Source: Paenibacillus senegalensis JC66
GTDB taxonomy: Bacteria; Bacillota; Bacilli; Paenibacillales; NBRC-103111
DNA length: 64,000 nt
NCBI RefSeq assembly: GCF_000285515.1
Contig: NZ_HE610958.1
Span: 574,512-638,511, forward strand
Reading direction: 5' to 3'
Of the stretch, positions 8,340 through 16,413 are shown in pieces. The notes beneath the pieces were generated by a model. It saw nothing but the letters and a program-made list of their open reading frames with translations, was not told the DNA's origin and did not search any database. The position numbers were made by a program, and so were the translations under genes. Position 1 is the stretch's first letter. Each line of letters begins with the position of its first letter.

Positions 8340-10004
8340 TCAAGAAGCACTGGACGGTAATGCAACCTGCGCTGCTTCAAACGCTTTAATCAATTCTTCC
8401 TCCTGCTTTGCCTTCTGCTTCTCATCCCATTGCAGCCGGTCCGCCATTAGATGGAAGACCGCTTCGGAAATTTCCTTCGCTTTGTGAATATTAAAGAACA
8501 TAAGACCCGTGCGGCGAACCAGGAAGTCAACTGCAGATACCGTCATTTCATGCTCAATACAGTAATCCACTTCAGCCATTAGCGCTTTTTGCTCCACATT
8601 AAGAGCCTGCTCTTCCTTCCATTCAGCAATCCGCTTGTAGATCCACCTGGTATTAGAACCATAGCGGGAATAGAAATATTCGCCTGTCTCGAGAGAGAGT
8701 CCAACACGTTCAGCCTCATCAACGATCAGCTGCTTATATTCATTATAGCTCTTACCCTCGGTATCTCCGCCGCTCAAAACCTCCTGGTCTGTAGTGCAGC
8801 CTGGATAACTGACGTTTTCTTCATTCTGCAGCTGTTTTGCCACCAGGTCGACGACTTTCTCTGCCATTTTGCGGAAACCGGTGAGTTTACCGCCAGCAAT
8901 CGTGATTAATCCGGAATCCGCAATAAAAATTTCATCCTTGCGTGATACCTCTGAAGGCGCCTTGCCTTCCTCATGAATGAGCGGACGAAGACCAGACCAC
9001 ATCGACTCCACATCTTCCTTTGTCAGATTAACTCCGTTAAAGGCCGCATTTACCGCATCGATCAAGTAGTCTCTATCCTTTTCCGTTATTCTCGGATCCT
9101 CAATCGCTTCCTTATAGAACGTATCCGTAGTTCCAATGTACGTCTTGCCATCACGCGGGATGACAAAGATCATTCTGCCATCTGGAACATCGAAATAGGC
9201 GGCCTGCTTAATCGGCAGACGGCTGTAATCAACCACGAGGTGAACCCCTTTGGTCAATAGCAGCTTCTTGCCTTTGACCTCATGATCCTTGGAGCGGACC
9301 CGGTCCACCCATGGTCCTGCGGCGTTCACGATTTTTTTGGCATAAATCTTGTAGGTTTGGCCGCTTACCCGGTCAAGCACTTCCACTCCAGCGACCCGCT
9401 TGCCTTCATAGATAAATCCAGTTACCTCCGCGTAATTAACAAGCTTGGCGCCATTGCGGTGAGCGCATTTGGCCACCTCAATCGTCAGCCGGGCGTCATC
9501 TGTCCGGTATTCGTAATAATAGCCTGAGCCTTTTAGATCCTTAGTTTTGAATAGCGGCTCAATCTGCATCGTTTTTTCACGGTTGAACATTTTGCGCCGC
9601 TCTTTCCGTTCTACTCCGGCCAGCCAATCATACACGTATAAGCCTACTGAAGAAGCCAAATAGCCATAGGTTCCGCCTTTGTACACAGGAAGCAGCATCG
9701 GTGCGGGAATAACAATATGAGGAGCATTGCGATGCAGCAGCGCTCTTTCCCTCCCTACCTCCATAACGAGCTTGACTTCCCCCTGTTTAAGATAACGCAG
9801 CCCGCCGTGGACAAGCTTTGTGGAACGGCTGCTTGTGCCCCAGGCGAAATCCTTCATTTCCAGCAATGCTGTTTTCATTCCCCGGCGACTGGCATCCCAT
9901 GCTGTCCCGACACCAGTAATCCCCCCGCCGATAACCAGCACATCATGCTTTTGCTCCTGCATTTCTGTCAGTAATTCCTGCCGGCGTTTAGCTGAAAATT
10001 CCAT
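8340..10004 (-). CDS. glpD: aerobic glycerol-3-phosphate dehydrogenase
   Basis: FAD-dependent, membrane-associated enzyme that oxidises sn-glycerol-3-phosphate to dihydroxyacetone phosphate and feeds electrons to quinone. Length 554 aa is typical. Seen: the FAD-binding fold DVLVIGGGITGVGTAWDASRR (shortened: VIGGGITGVG) near residue 23, the GlpD signature RSTKLVHGGLRYL, and a C-terminal helical domain (NTRWIYKRIAEW, DFLVRRTGLMFF). The ATG at 10004 is preceded by GGGGAG. It lies between glpP and glpK. A promoter at 10192-10221 and a terminator hairpin at 10090-10150 upstream indicate control by GlpP antitermination. Confidence 0.97.
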   Translation of the reverse strand: MEFSAKRRQELLTEMQEQKHDVLVIGGGITGVGTAWDASRRGMKTALLEMKDFAWGTSSRSTKLVHGGLRYLKQGEVKLVMEVGRERALLHRNAPHIVIPAPMLLPVYKGGTYGYLASSVGLYVYDWLAGVERKERRKMFNREKTMQIEPLFKTKDLKGSGYYYEYRTDDARLTIEVAKCAHRNGAKLVNYAEVTGFIYEGKRVAGVEVLDRVSGQTYKIYAKKIVNAAGPWVDRVRSKDHEVKGKKLLLTKGVHLVVDYSRLPIKQAAYFDVPDGRMIFVIPRDGKTYIGTTDTFYKEAIEDPRITEKDRDYLIDAVNAAFNGVNLTKEDVESMWSGLRPLIHEEGKAPSEVSRKDEIFIADSGLITIAGGKLTGFRKMAEKVVDLVAKQLQNEENVSYPGCTTDQEVLSGGDTEGKSYNEYKQLIVDEAERVGLSLETGEYFYSRYGSNTRWIYKRIAEWKEEQALNVEQKALMAEVDYCIEHEMTVSAVDFLVRRTGLMFFNIHKAKEISEAVFHLMADRLQWDEKQKAKQEEELIKAFEAAQVALPSSAS

Positions 10005-10077
10005 GACTTAATCTCCCCTTTTATTAAATAAAGTGCGGTACATTTTTTGAATATTGCACTCTGTTTGGCTGTATAAC

Positions 10078-10150
10078 GGAAAAAGAAAAAGAGAACCTTG
10101 AGCTGAAGGACACACCTTAAAAAAGGTGCCATCAGCAAAGGGTTCTCTTA
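10078..10150 (-). promoter_or_regulatory. glpD leader terminator, likely GlpP antiterminator target
   Basis: On the minus strand AAGAGAACC (10150-10142) pairs with GGTTCTCTT (10098-10090), with inner pairings GCTGA/TCAGC and CACCTT/AAGGTG, then TTTCTTTTT. The layout (a terminator in the leader, about 75 nt before glpD, with glpP as the upstream gene) matches the known GlpP system, in which GlpP plus glycerol-3-phosphate binds the leader RNA and allows read-through. The binding itself is inferred. Confidence 0.85.
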
Positions 10151-10191
10151 GTATCTCCGCCCATATGCATTAGCATCATTAATTATTAATA

Positions 10192-10221
10192 GTATACCTC
10201 AAATCAAGCCAGAGTGTCTAC
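10192..10221 (-). promoter_or_regulatory. probable sigma-A promoter of glpD
   Basis: Minus strand TAGACA (10221-10216), 18-nt spacer, TATACT (10197-10192). It overlaps the glpP stop codon and would start a leader that contains the antiterminator hairpin. Confidence 0.6.
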
Positions 10222-10790
10222 AGTTGCATTTGCCACAGCGTTTCACTTCCGACGGATACGGCAAGCGCACCTGCTTCCAGCGCCTCCATCACTTCCTCTT
10301 CCGAACGAATCAGCCCCCCGGCGATAATCGGCAGATCGGTTTTTTCCGTAAGCTCATGAATGACTTTGGGCATCACTCCCGGCATAATTTCTACAGCATC
10401 GGCTCCAGAAGAGTTGACTGCCTTAAGACCGTTGCGTATAGCCGTACTATCAATAAGGAAAAGGCGTTGAATCGCCATTAGGCCGTTTTCCTTGGCCATT
10501 CCAATCAAATGACTCCTGGTAGTCAGGATCCCGTCTGGCTTCAGCTCCGTTGCTATATAATGCACACCGCTGCGGTCTGACGCTATGCCTTCAATGAAAT
10601 CCATATGAATGAACACCCGCCGGCCGCTGTCTTTAATCTGATTGACCAACAGATGCAAATTGCCGATAGTTCCTGTCATTAGAAAAACGACATTAACCCG
10701 GCTGGCTGCTACCTTGCCCAGCTCCTCTTCATGCCTGACTGCCGCTATGACCTGATGCTCCACCATATCTACCATCTTATTCAATGCCAT
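10218..10790 (-). CDS. glpP: glycerol-3-phosphate responsive antiterminator GlpP
   Basis: RNA-binding regulator of glycerol genes, about 190 aa. Family features: FLMTGTIGNLHLLVNQIKDS, FIHMDFIEGIASDRSGVHYI, KPDGILTTRSHLI, IMPGVMPKVIHEL and IIAGGLIRSEEEVMEAL, a TIM-barrel-like pattern with the conserved GGLI loop. The start is uncertain: the ATG at 10790 abuts the GGGGG ribosome site, while the TTG two codons in (10784) has better spacing. It is upstream of glpD on the same strand, with a terminator hairpin in between, as expected for control of glpD. Confidence 0.93.
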   Translation of the reverse strand: MALNKMVDMVEHQVIAAVRHEEELGKVAASRVNVVFLMTGTIGNLHLLVNQIKDSGRRVFIHMDFIEGIASDRSGVHYIATELKPDGILTTRSHLIGMAKENGLMAIQRLFLIDSTAIRNGLKAVNSSGADAVEIMPGVMPKVIHELTEKTDLPIIAGGLIRSEEEVMEALEAGALAVSVGSETLWQMQL

Positions 10791-10827
10791 CCCCCGCTTC
10801 CTAGCGGAATTTTTGTGAACTTATGAC

Positions 10828-10894
10828 TGCCGTGTTGCGGTGCTGCCATGCGCTGTGCTGCCGTGCGCGTGCTGCCGTGCGCTGTGCTGCCATA
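10828..10894. repeat. short GC-rich tandem repeat
   Basis: Repeats of GTGCTGCCGTGCGCT type (period 16-17 bp, about four copies) lie upstream of glpP. No coding signal. Confidence 0.7.
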
Positions 10895-10998
10895 CCTTGA
10901 ACGCTGCTTCGCAGCTATTGTAACTTGCCCGCCAACGGTACTACAAGCGTTGTCATCTGTACCACCGTCATTAAATCTGATAAAAAATGTTTGTGTTT

Positions 10999-12489
10999 CT
11001 AATCTCTAGGTACATTCTCGTGAAACTTCTGATTTATTGCATCGATTGTTTCTTTATACGTCTTTTCATTCAGCTCGCGGAGATATTCTTCCAATTCTCT
11101 GCCATGTTCCCGAATCCTTTTCTCTTGTTCATCTTCAATACTCTCCAGTTCTAAGACCGTCTGCCTATCCAATATTTTCATTCTTTTTAAGTCCATAAAA
11201 GCATTGAGGAAATTGTGGCTTTCCGCCCGTCTTTTATCATTCCAGTCATAAGCGTACTCACGAATATCTAAAGAATGTTGAATTTTGGTTCCTAAGGATT
11301 CATGGTTGACCTGGCTTTTCCAATCCTTCCACTTGCGCGCAATTTCCTTGGCCTGCTCAAATTCCTTCTCCAGTTCCTCCTGATCCTGGATCAGCACGTA
11401 ACGGCCTCCTGCAGTTTCGGCTACCTGCTTGAGCTGCCGCTGGGCATTCCCGTCCACTCCAAATCCGATGATATTTACAATCGGTGTTAGGTCAGAGTCT
11501 GCCAGCTGTTTTGCCACCTCTACCGGATCTCCTCCGCACGTCTCGATCCCGTCACTGACCAGGTAAATAATATTCGTGTTTTGCTCCCCTTTGAACGCCT
11601 GCAAATCCTGCTGCGCCTGCTCAAGGGCAAGGCCAATGGGCGTCCAGCCTGCTGGTTTGAATTGATCCAGCGCTTCGTCCAGCTTCTGCTCATCATACGC
11701 CTGGAGAGGATACATCAAATCGCTTTTGCTGCAGGAAAGCTCCTTGTCTGCTTCTGATCCCGTCCCTTCATGTCCGTATACACGCAATCCGACCTGTGCC
11801 TCAGCAGGAAGAGATGCGGCAAAAGAGCGAATTGCATCCTTCGCTGCTTCCATTCTCGTCTTGCTTCCCGTCGTGTGACCCATGCTGCCGCTAGCGTCCA
11901 GCAGGATCATTACGTTGTACTGTTCCTTGAACTGAAAGCGCGGATCGTCCATTTCCGGATCGCCAAACGAAGCCAGCTTTATCTTGTTAATCATTTCACT
12001 CGGTTCCGGATAATCTTCTGCGAACAGCCCGAGCAGGGCGAGGTAGTATAACTCCAGTATTTCCGCTTCAGGATTCTCGATGTCGGGGAATTGCTCCAGC
12101 GCCTGGATAATTTCATCACTTTGTTTATCGTAGGAGATACCGGAAAAGCGCCCCGGTTGCAGATTAAAAAACTCCGCCGCCGTTTCCGGGCGTTTGCTCA
12201 ACCCTTCCGGAATGAGCGCTTTGAGCTCTTCGATTTGCTGTTCCCGGTCCACGTTTTGTTCCCCTGTCTTTTCTATCGTATCGCTGTCTTTCCTTTCAGC
12301 TCCTTCACTGTCTCCTTCCGTATTGCTGTCAGCCCCTTCCACTCCTTCACTGCCCATTGTCTGGAAAGCATCCGACGGTTCCGGTTCGGTAGAAGGCTCT
12401 TCTGCGGAACAGGCTGACAAACCAATGAAGCATACAAGAAGGATAGTCATCAGCATGTGCCTCTTTTTTATCTTTCTGTTCATCTCCAT
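10999..12489 (-). CDS. lipoprotein with von Willebrand factor A domain
   Basis: A 496-aa exported protein. N-terminal signal peptide with lipobox LSAC (Cys about residue 27), then a Glu/Asp/Ser-rich linker (about 30-90). The VWA domain starts near residue 190 with the MIDAS motif MILLDASGSMG; the later MIDAS residues are probably the Thr in PAGWTPIG and the Asp in YLVSDGIETCGGD. A charged, helical C-terminus follows (about 390-496). Extracellular metal-dependent adhesion or complex assembly is typical of the domain; the partner is unknown. Just upstream (12537-12600) is a decayed copy of about 65 bp of its own interior, so the gene or its neighbour was once duplicated. Confidence 0.85.
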   Translation of the reverse strand: MEMNRKIKKRHMLMTILLVCFIGLSACSAEEPSTEPEPSDAFQTMGSEGVEGADSNTEGDSEGAERKDSDTIEKTGEQNVDREQQIEELKALIPEGLSKRPETAAEFFNLQPGRFSGISYDKQSDEIIQALEQFPDIENPEAEILELYYLALLGLFAEDYPEPSEMINKIKLASFGDPEMDDPRFQFKEQYNVMILLDASGSMGHTTGSKTRMEAAKDAIRSFAASLPAEAQVGLRVYGHEGTGSEADKELSCSKSDLMYPLQAYDEQKLDEALDQFKPAGWTPIGLALEQAQQDLQAFKGEQNTNIIYLVSDGIETCGGDPVEVAKQLADSDLTPIVNIIGFGVDGNAQRQLKQVAETAGGRYVLIQDQEELEKEFEQAKEIARKWKDWKSQVNHESLGTKIQHSLDIREYAYDWNDKRRAESHNFLNAFMDLKRMKILDRQTVLELESIEDEQEKRIREHGRELEEYLRELNEKTYKETIDAINQKFHENVPRD

Positions 12490-12536
12490 TCCTCCAATAA
12501 ACCCATGTCTTCTCTGTTAATCTTAAACCTGCAGCG

Positions 12537-12600
12537 GATACATCACACCGCTTTTGCTGCGCATATCGCTTTGTCTGCTTCTGATCCCGTCCCTTCATGT
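12537..12600 (-). pseudogene. fragment of a second VWA lipoprotein gene
   Basis: Bases 12537-12600 match 11707-11772 inside the intact VWA gene, including an identical block TGTCTGCTTCTGATCCCGTC and its continuation. Translated, the fragment begins HEGTGSEADK like the intact gene and then loses the frame and hits a stop. It is best read as the remnant of a tandem duplicate. Confidence 0.8.
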
Positions 12601-12670
12601 TAGATGTATATTTGAAGTTCCTTTAGAAACACTATAATCGAGGATCATTAAGAAAGGAAGAATTTGCCTT

Positions 12671-13054
12671 ATGAAAAAAGCGATTATGTTACTCTTCTGC
12701 CTTCTTCTGGCCGCTGCTTTGACAGCCTGCGGCAATGCCAATGATAACAAGGGAGGCAATGTACAAACACCGGCACCTCCTGGAGAAACGAATGGCGGCG
12801 AAAATGCGAACAACGGCTCCGTAACAGCTGAAGAGGCGGAAACTCTTTATCGTCAGCACTGCCTCGCCTGTCATGGAGATAACAGAGAGGGCCGCGGGGG
12901 AAATACCAATATTAGCAATGTCGGCTCGAGATTGTCCCAGGAAGAAATTGCTGCTAAAATTACGAACGGCGGAAACGGAATGCCCGCATTCGGAGGACAG
13001 CTTAGCGATGGCGAAATCAACACCTTGTCCGAATGGCTCGCGGCAATGAAATAA
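12671..13054 (+). CDS. cytochrome c lipoprotein (c551/CccB-like)
   Basis: A 127-aa membrane-anchored electron carrier. Signal peptide with lipobox LTAC (Cys20), a flexible Gly/Asn/Pro linker to about residue 50, then one cytochrome c domain with the haem-binding CLACH motif (about residues 62-66) and a likely axial Met in NGMPAFGGQLS (about residue 103). This matches the small lipid-anchored cytochromes of Bacillales. AGAAAGGAAG lies upstream of the ATG. A TATAAT at 12633-12638 with TTGAAG at 12612-12617 may be its promoter, though the spacing is short (15 nt). Confidence 0.92.
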   Translation: MKKAIMLLFCLLLAAALTACGNANDNKGGNVQTPAPPGETNGGENANNGSVTAEEAETLYRQHCLACHGDNREGRGGNTNISNVGSRLSQEEIAAKITNGGNGMPAFGGQLSDGEINTLSEWLAAMK

Positions 13055-13072
13055 CTTCTCTGTGGTAACAGG

Positions 13073-13111
13073 AAAAGCCAGGCTCTTGACAAAGTCAGAG
13101 CTTGGCTTTTT
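13073..13111. terminator. bidirectional terminator, cytochrome c / acpS
   Basis: AAAAGCCA and TGGCTTTTT flank inner CTCT/AGAG pairing. It is T-rich on both exits, between convergent genes. Confidence 0.85.
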
Positions 13112-13127
13112 GTATTCAGACCCCAGT

Positions 13128-13544
13128 TTACCCGGCCTGCTTCCCATCACTGGCGGTATCCACAGCCTCCGCCACAGCAAATGCGGAAGCCATAACGTCA
13201 CTGTGGGAAATACTCAAGTGGATCCGAATTGGTTTCCCTAGATTCAGCCTGCCAATCGAATCCGCAGATAAGGTACACTCCGGTTTGCCATGCAGATCAG
13301 GTAAAATTTCAATATCCTGGAATCCAACCTCGCGGCCGATTCCACAAGCTAAGGCCTTGGCCACCGCTTCCTTCGCAGCGAAGCGCCCTGACACGTACTC
13401 ATACATTCTTCCGCTGCGGTTGGCTGCGAGCTCCCGTTCCTTCACGGTGAGAACTCTCGCTACAAACCGTTCTCCGGACGGTTGCTCCATCAATTTTTTG
13501 ACACGGGCAATCTCAATAATATCCGTACCTACACCTATTATCAT
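13128..13544 (-). CDS. acpS: holo-[acyl-carrier-protein] synthase
   Basis: Transfers 4'-phosphopantetheine from CoA to acyl carrier protein, needed for fatty acid synthesis. The 138-aa length fits. Seen: IGVGTDIIEIARV at the N-terminus (Mg-binding Asp8), GRFAAKEAVAKAL (conserved Glu/Lys), and HLSISHSDVMASAFAVAE near the end. It is followed downstream by a shared terminator and lies 65 bp after nadE on the same strand, so co-transcription is possible. Confidence 0.95.
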   Translation of the reverse strand: MIIGVGTDIIEIARVKKLMEQPSGERFVARVLTVKERELAANRSGRMYEYVSGRFAAKEAVAKALACGIGREVGFQDIEILPDLHGKPECTLSADSIGRLNLGKPIRIHLSISHSDVMASAFAVAEAVDTASDGKQAG

Positions 13545-13609
13545 ATCTCACATCCGCCTCTCCCAATTTGACGTTAATCTCGCAGGCTCTTAAGCATGTG
13601 CTTCGTCGT

Positions 13610-14422
13610 TTAGATTCGTGGAATCGGCTCTCTCTTGTGACGCGTCAACTCATAGCGGCTTTCGAGCTTTCGGCTTATTTCTTCGCTAATTTTTTTGCCT
13701 TCGAGATAATCACTGTTGTCTTCATAAGTGATGCCTAGTTCCTTCTCATCTGTTTGGCCAGGCCACAGCCCGGCACTTGGAGCCTTATTCAGGATCGCCT
13801 CCGGCACACCGAGTTCCTTCGCCAGCAGCCTCACCTGACGCTTGGTCAGCGTGCTGAGCGGAGTAATGTCAACAGCGCCATCCCCGTACTTCGTAAAAAA
13901 ACCGGTTATCGCTTCAGAAGCGTGGTCTGTACCTACAACAAGCAGGTTCAGTTCAAAAGCAAGCGCATACTGCAGCACCATGCGTGTTCTTGCTTTGACG
14001 TTTCCTTTGCCCCCAACGCTTAAATGCTTATGAATACCGATCGACTTCAAGCCGTATTCCGCTTCCAGGCACAGTTCATCCACTGCATCCTCAATGTCGG
14101 TCTCTACCTTGTGAGTAAGCTGGAAAGCTTCCGCTACAGCATAGCTGTCTTCAATGTCCTCTTGCTCGCCAAAAGGCTGAAAAACCCCGAGCGTTATGTA
14201 ATCTTGTCCGCTTTCCCGGCTCAATTCATCCGTGGCCAGCTTGCACAGCCCGGCGGCAACCGCGCTGTCTACCCCGCCGCTAATAGCGATAAGCAGCCCC
14301 TTGGCAAATGGATTCGCCTTGAGATAATCCTTTAAAAAATCGACACGCTTGCGGATTTCAGCCGGTGCATCGATAGTCGGCTGGACACCTAGCTCTTGTA
14401 TAATTTGACTTTGCTTATCCAA
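13610..14422 (-). CDS. nadE: ammonia-dependent NAD+ synthetase
   Basis: Converts nicotinic acid adenine dinucleotide to NAD+ with ATP and ammonia. The 270 aa match the short, glutaminase-less form. Seen: the PP-loop AISGGVDSAVAAGL (about residues 46-59), KGNVKARTRMVLQYALA, VVGTDHASEAITGFFTKYGDG and the C-terminal PSAGLWPGQTDEKELGITY. Start ATG at 14422. It is upstream of acpS on the same strand. Confidence 0.96.
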   Translation of the reverse strand: MDKQSQIIQELGVQPTIDAPAEIRKRVDFLKDYLKANPFAKGLLIAISGGVDSAVAAGLCKLATDELSRESGQDYITLGVFQPFGEQEDIEDSYAVAEAFQLTHKVETDIEDAVDELCLEAEYGLKSIGIHKHLSVGGKGNVKARTRMVLQYALAFELNLLVVGTDHASEAITGFFTKYGDGAVDITPLSTLTKRQVRLLAKELGVPEAILNKAPSAGLWPGQTDEKELGITYEDNSDYLEGKKISEEISRKLESRYELTRHKREPIPRI

Positions 14423-14561
14423 AGTGCAGCAACCTTTCTTTTACATGGTTATTGTTAGCCAATTCTGTGGCGCAGATGCTTTCTAACGCCATCCACAACT
14501 CGTTATAGTGCTGTTGCCAACTCGCCATCCGCACCTCGTTATAGCGCAGAAGCCCCTTAGC

Positions 14562-14599
14562 AAAAATCCTGTTACGGCTGAAGGCCTAACAGGATTTTT
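14562..14599. terminator. terminator after the bacilliredoxin gene
   Basis: AAAAATCCTGTTA and TAACAGGATTTTT form a perfect 13-bp stem with a 12-nt loop. The minus-strand T-run fits a terminator 10 bp after the bacilliredoxin stop. Confidence 0.92.
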
Positions 14600-14608
14600 A
14601 TTAATATC

Positions 14609-15046
14609 TTATTTGCTGCAGTGCTGATTGAAGGCCTGCTTCAAGTCAGCTGCAATCATCTCAGCAGAGCGGTCTTCAATTTGATGGCGCTGAATAAAGT
14701 GAACCAGCTCGCCATCCATAAACAACGCTATGGAAGGAGATGAAGGCGGGTAGCCGGTGATGTACTCACGAGCTTTAGCCGTTGCCTCCTTGTCCTGGCC
14801 GGCAAATACGGTAAACAAGTGATCTGGAACAATCTCATTTTCTAAAGCTAGCCCCACTCCCGGCCGGCATTGTCCTGCAGCACAGCCGCAGACGGAGTTG
14901 ACAACTAGCAGTGCGGTGCCTTTAGCATTTTCCAGCTTCTCCACAACCTCCTCCGGTGTGCGAAGCTCGGTAATTCCCAACTGTGTCAGCTGATCTCTCA
15001 TCGGCTGAATAACATCCATCATATATGACTCAAAAGACATAGACAT
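14609..15046 (-). CDS. bacilliredoxin (BrxA/BrxB, YphP/YqiW family)
   Basis: A 145-aa cytoplasmic thiol-disulfide protein that removes bacillithiol from S-bacillithiolated proteins. The thioredoxin-like fold carries VVNSVCGC (active CGC), then FAGQDKEATAKAREYITGYPPSSPS, and a conserved Cys near the C-terminus (NQHC). Here the residues after CGC read AAGQCRPG, with an extra Cys where the Bacillus proteins, as recalled, have Ala in ARP. Whether it is the A or B type is not decided. A perfect terminator follows. Confidence 0.92.
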   Translation of the reverse strand: MSMSFESYMMDVIQPMRDQLTQLGITELRTPEEVVEKLENAKGTALLVVNSVCGCAAGQCRPGVGLALENEIVPDHLFTVFAGQDKEATAKAREYITGYPPSSPSIALFMDGELVHFIQRHQIEDRSAEMIAADLKQAFNQHCSK

Positions 15047-15143
15047 TCCTTAATCACTCCTGACAGGTTTGTATAAATAGTTCCTACCCCTATTATACAG
15101 TCCCGTACTTTGATTGCAAAGCTGTAATACCACAGCGGGGGAG

Positions 15144-15265
15144 CAGAGCCATCTCGCAGTTACATGGCAATTGCATCGCAGTTACACGGCATTTATTACG
15201 GCGATTGTGCGGCGGTTGCAGGACATTTCAGGCAATTATGCGGCGGTTGCACAACATTTTAGGAC
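15144..15265. repeat. degenerate short repeats
   Basis: ATCGCAGTTACAYGGCA occurs twice (about 15152-15190) and TGCGGCGGTTGCA twice (about 15208-15252) in the gap upstream of the bacilliredoxin gene. No coding signal. Confidence 0.6.
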
Positions 15266-15281
15266 AACCATTGCCGCTTCT

Positions 15282-15971
15282 CTAGCGCTGGGTATCCCCT
15301 TTATTTTCCTTGGATGACCCTGTTTCTTCACCTGCAGAACCTTCATCGTTCTCACTGACTCGTCTATATTCGGTATTTTGCTCGGGATGCATAAACACTC
15401 CACCCTTTGGAAGAATGCCCTTTTCGAAAAGGTCTCGATTCTCACTTGTCAAAAATCCTACATCCTTAAAAGGATGAACCCATTGATCGCCAGCCATTAC
15501 CGCAGGATCTGTGTCCTCGCTCCACTGCTCCAATGGAGAGTTCGGAGACTCATAATGATAATCGCCGATAACCACTCCGTATTGATTGATAAATGGCGCC
15601 GCCGGCCCCCGGTTCTCACGAAACTCGGGGAGAAATTCGATCTCGAAAGGGTCCAGCGCCGGATCATCATTCGTGATGGCCGGGTTATCGGCAACCGTTT
15701 CGCTGTACCGCCCCTGTGAAGGGCTGGCCGGCTGCTCGGATGCAGCTTCCCTTCCTTGCTCCTGCGAATAGTTGCCCTGCCGCTCGGATGCAGCTTCCTT
15801 TCCCTTCTCCTGCGAATAGTTGCCCTGCCGCTCGGATACAGCTTCCTTTCCCTTCTCCTGCGAATAGTTGCCCTGCCGCTCGGATGCAGCTTCCCTTCCT
15901 TGCTCCTGCTCCGGTCCCTGCTGAGGTAAAAATGCGCCTGACCTTGCAGTAGGCCGCTTATCCCTATCCAT
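15282..15971 (-). CDS. repeat-containing hypothetical protein (possibly DUF3905 type)
   Basis: About 229 aa, hydrophilic, no membrane segment. Residues about 20-85 hold three to four copies of a 16-residue repeat, EAASERQGNYSQEKGK, encoded by a 48-bp DNA repeat (about 15720-15910). The second half is conserved-looking: DPFEIEFLPEFRENRG, NQYGVVIGDYHYESPNSPL, DPAVMAGDQWVHPFKDVGF, ENRDLFEKGILPKGG. I recall a similar uncharacterised Bacillales family (DUF3905) but cannot confirm it. The start is either the ATG at 15971, which has AGAAGGGA upstream, or the ATG at 15989, which directly follows the stop of the 56-aa gene. Function unknown. Confidence 0.7.
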   Translation of the reverse strand: MDRDKRPTARSGAFLPQQGPEQEQGREAASERQGNYSQEKGKEAVSERQGNYSQEKGKEAASERQGNYSQEQGREAASEQPASPSQGRYSETVADNPAITNDDPALDPFEIEFLPEFRENRGPAAPFINQYGVVIGDYHYESPNSPLEQWSEDTDPAVMAGDQWVHPFKDVGFLTSENRDLFEKGILPKGGVFMHPEQNTEYRRVSENDEGSAGEETGSSKENKGDTQR

Positions 15972-15989
15972 TCTAAATTCCCTTCTCAT

Positions 15990-16160
15990 TCAAACGGATG
16001 GCCGGTTAGGCCCATCTAATTTTTTGTCTATGCTTATTCCATCATTTTTCCCGTCAGCCTCAGCCTCCACAGCTTGCTGCTCCTGCATCCGCTGCTCCAG
16101 AGAATCCGACTCTTGAGCGTTAGCGGAAGCTTGTTGGTTTTTGTTAGATTCTTGGTTCAT
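15990..16160 (-). CDS. 56-aa hydrophilic peptide of unknown function
   Basis: A short gene with a very good start: AAGGAGG about 9 nt before the ATG at 16160. The product (MNQESNKNQQASANAQESDS...) is rich in Gln, Glu, Ser and Asn, with no hydrophobic segment, and is likely disordered. Its TGA (15992-15990) is directly followed by an ATG of the next gene, so the two are probably translated together as an operon. No family recognised; a spore or stress role is only a guess from composition. Confidence 0.7.
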   Translation of the reverse strand: MNQESNKNQQASANAQESDSLEQRMQEQQAVEAEADGKNDGISIDKKLDGPNRPSV

Positions 16161-16413
16161 CGTCACTAACCTCCTTGTTTTTTGCTAGTATGTGTAAAAA
16201 GGGTCATTCCTATCATAGACAAGCTTTTCATAAGTGCAGGAAATGGCTACAATATTAAGGATACAGACGGATTACTATACTTAGGAAATGAATGATCAAT
16301 TAGCCGGCGGTAACGACTGAATAAATAAGACCGGGAGAGCACGATCGATTAAATTAACTATGGCCTGGTTTACGATTAATCTCACGCACAAGCAAAAAAG
16401 GAGTCTGTCCATC

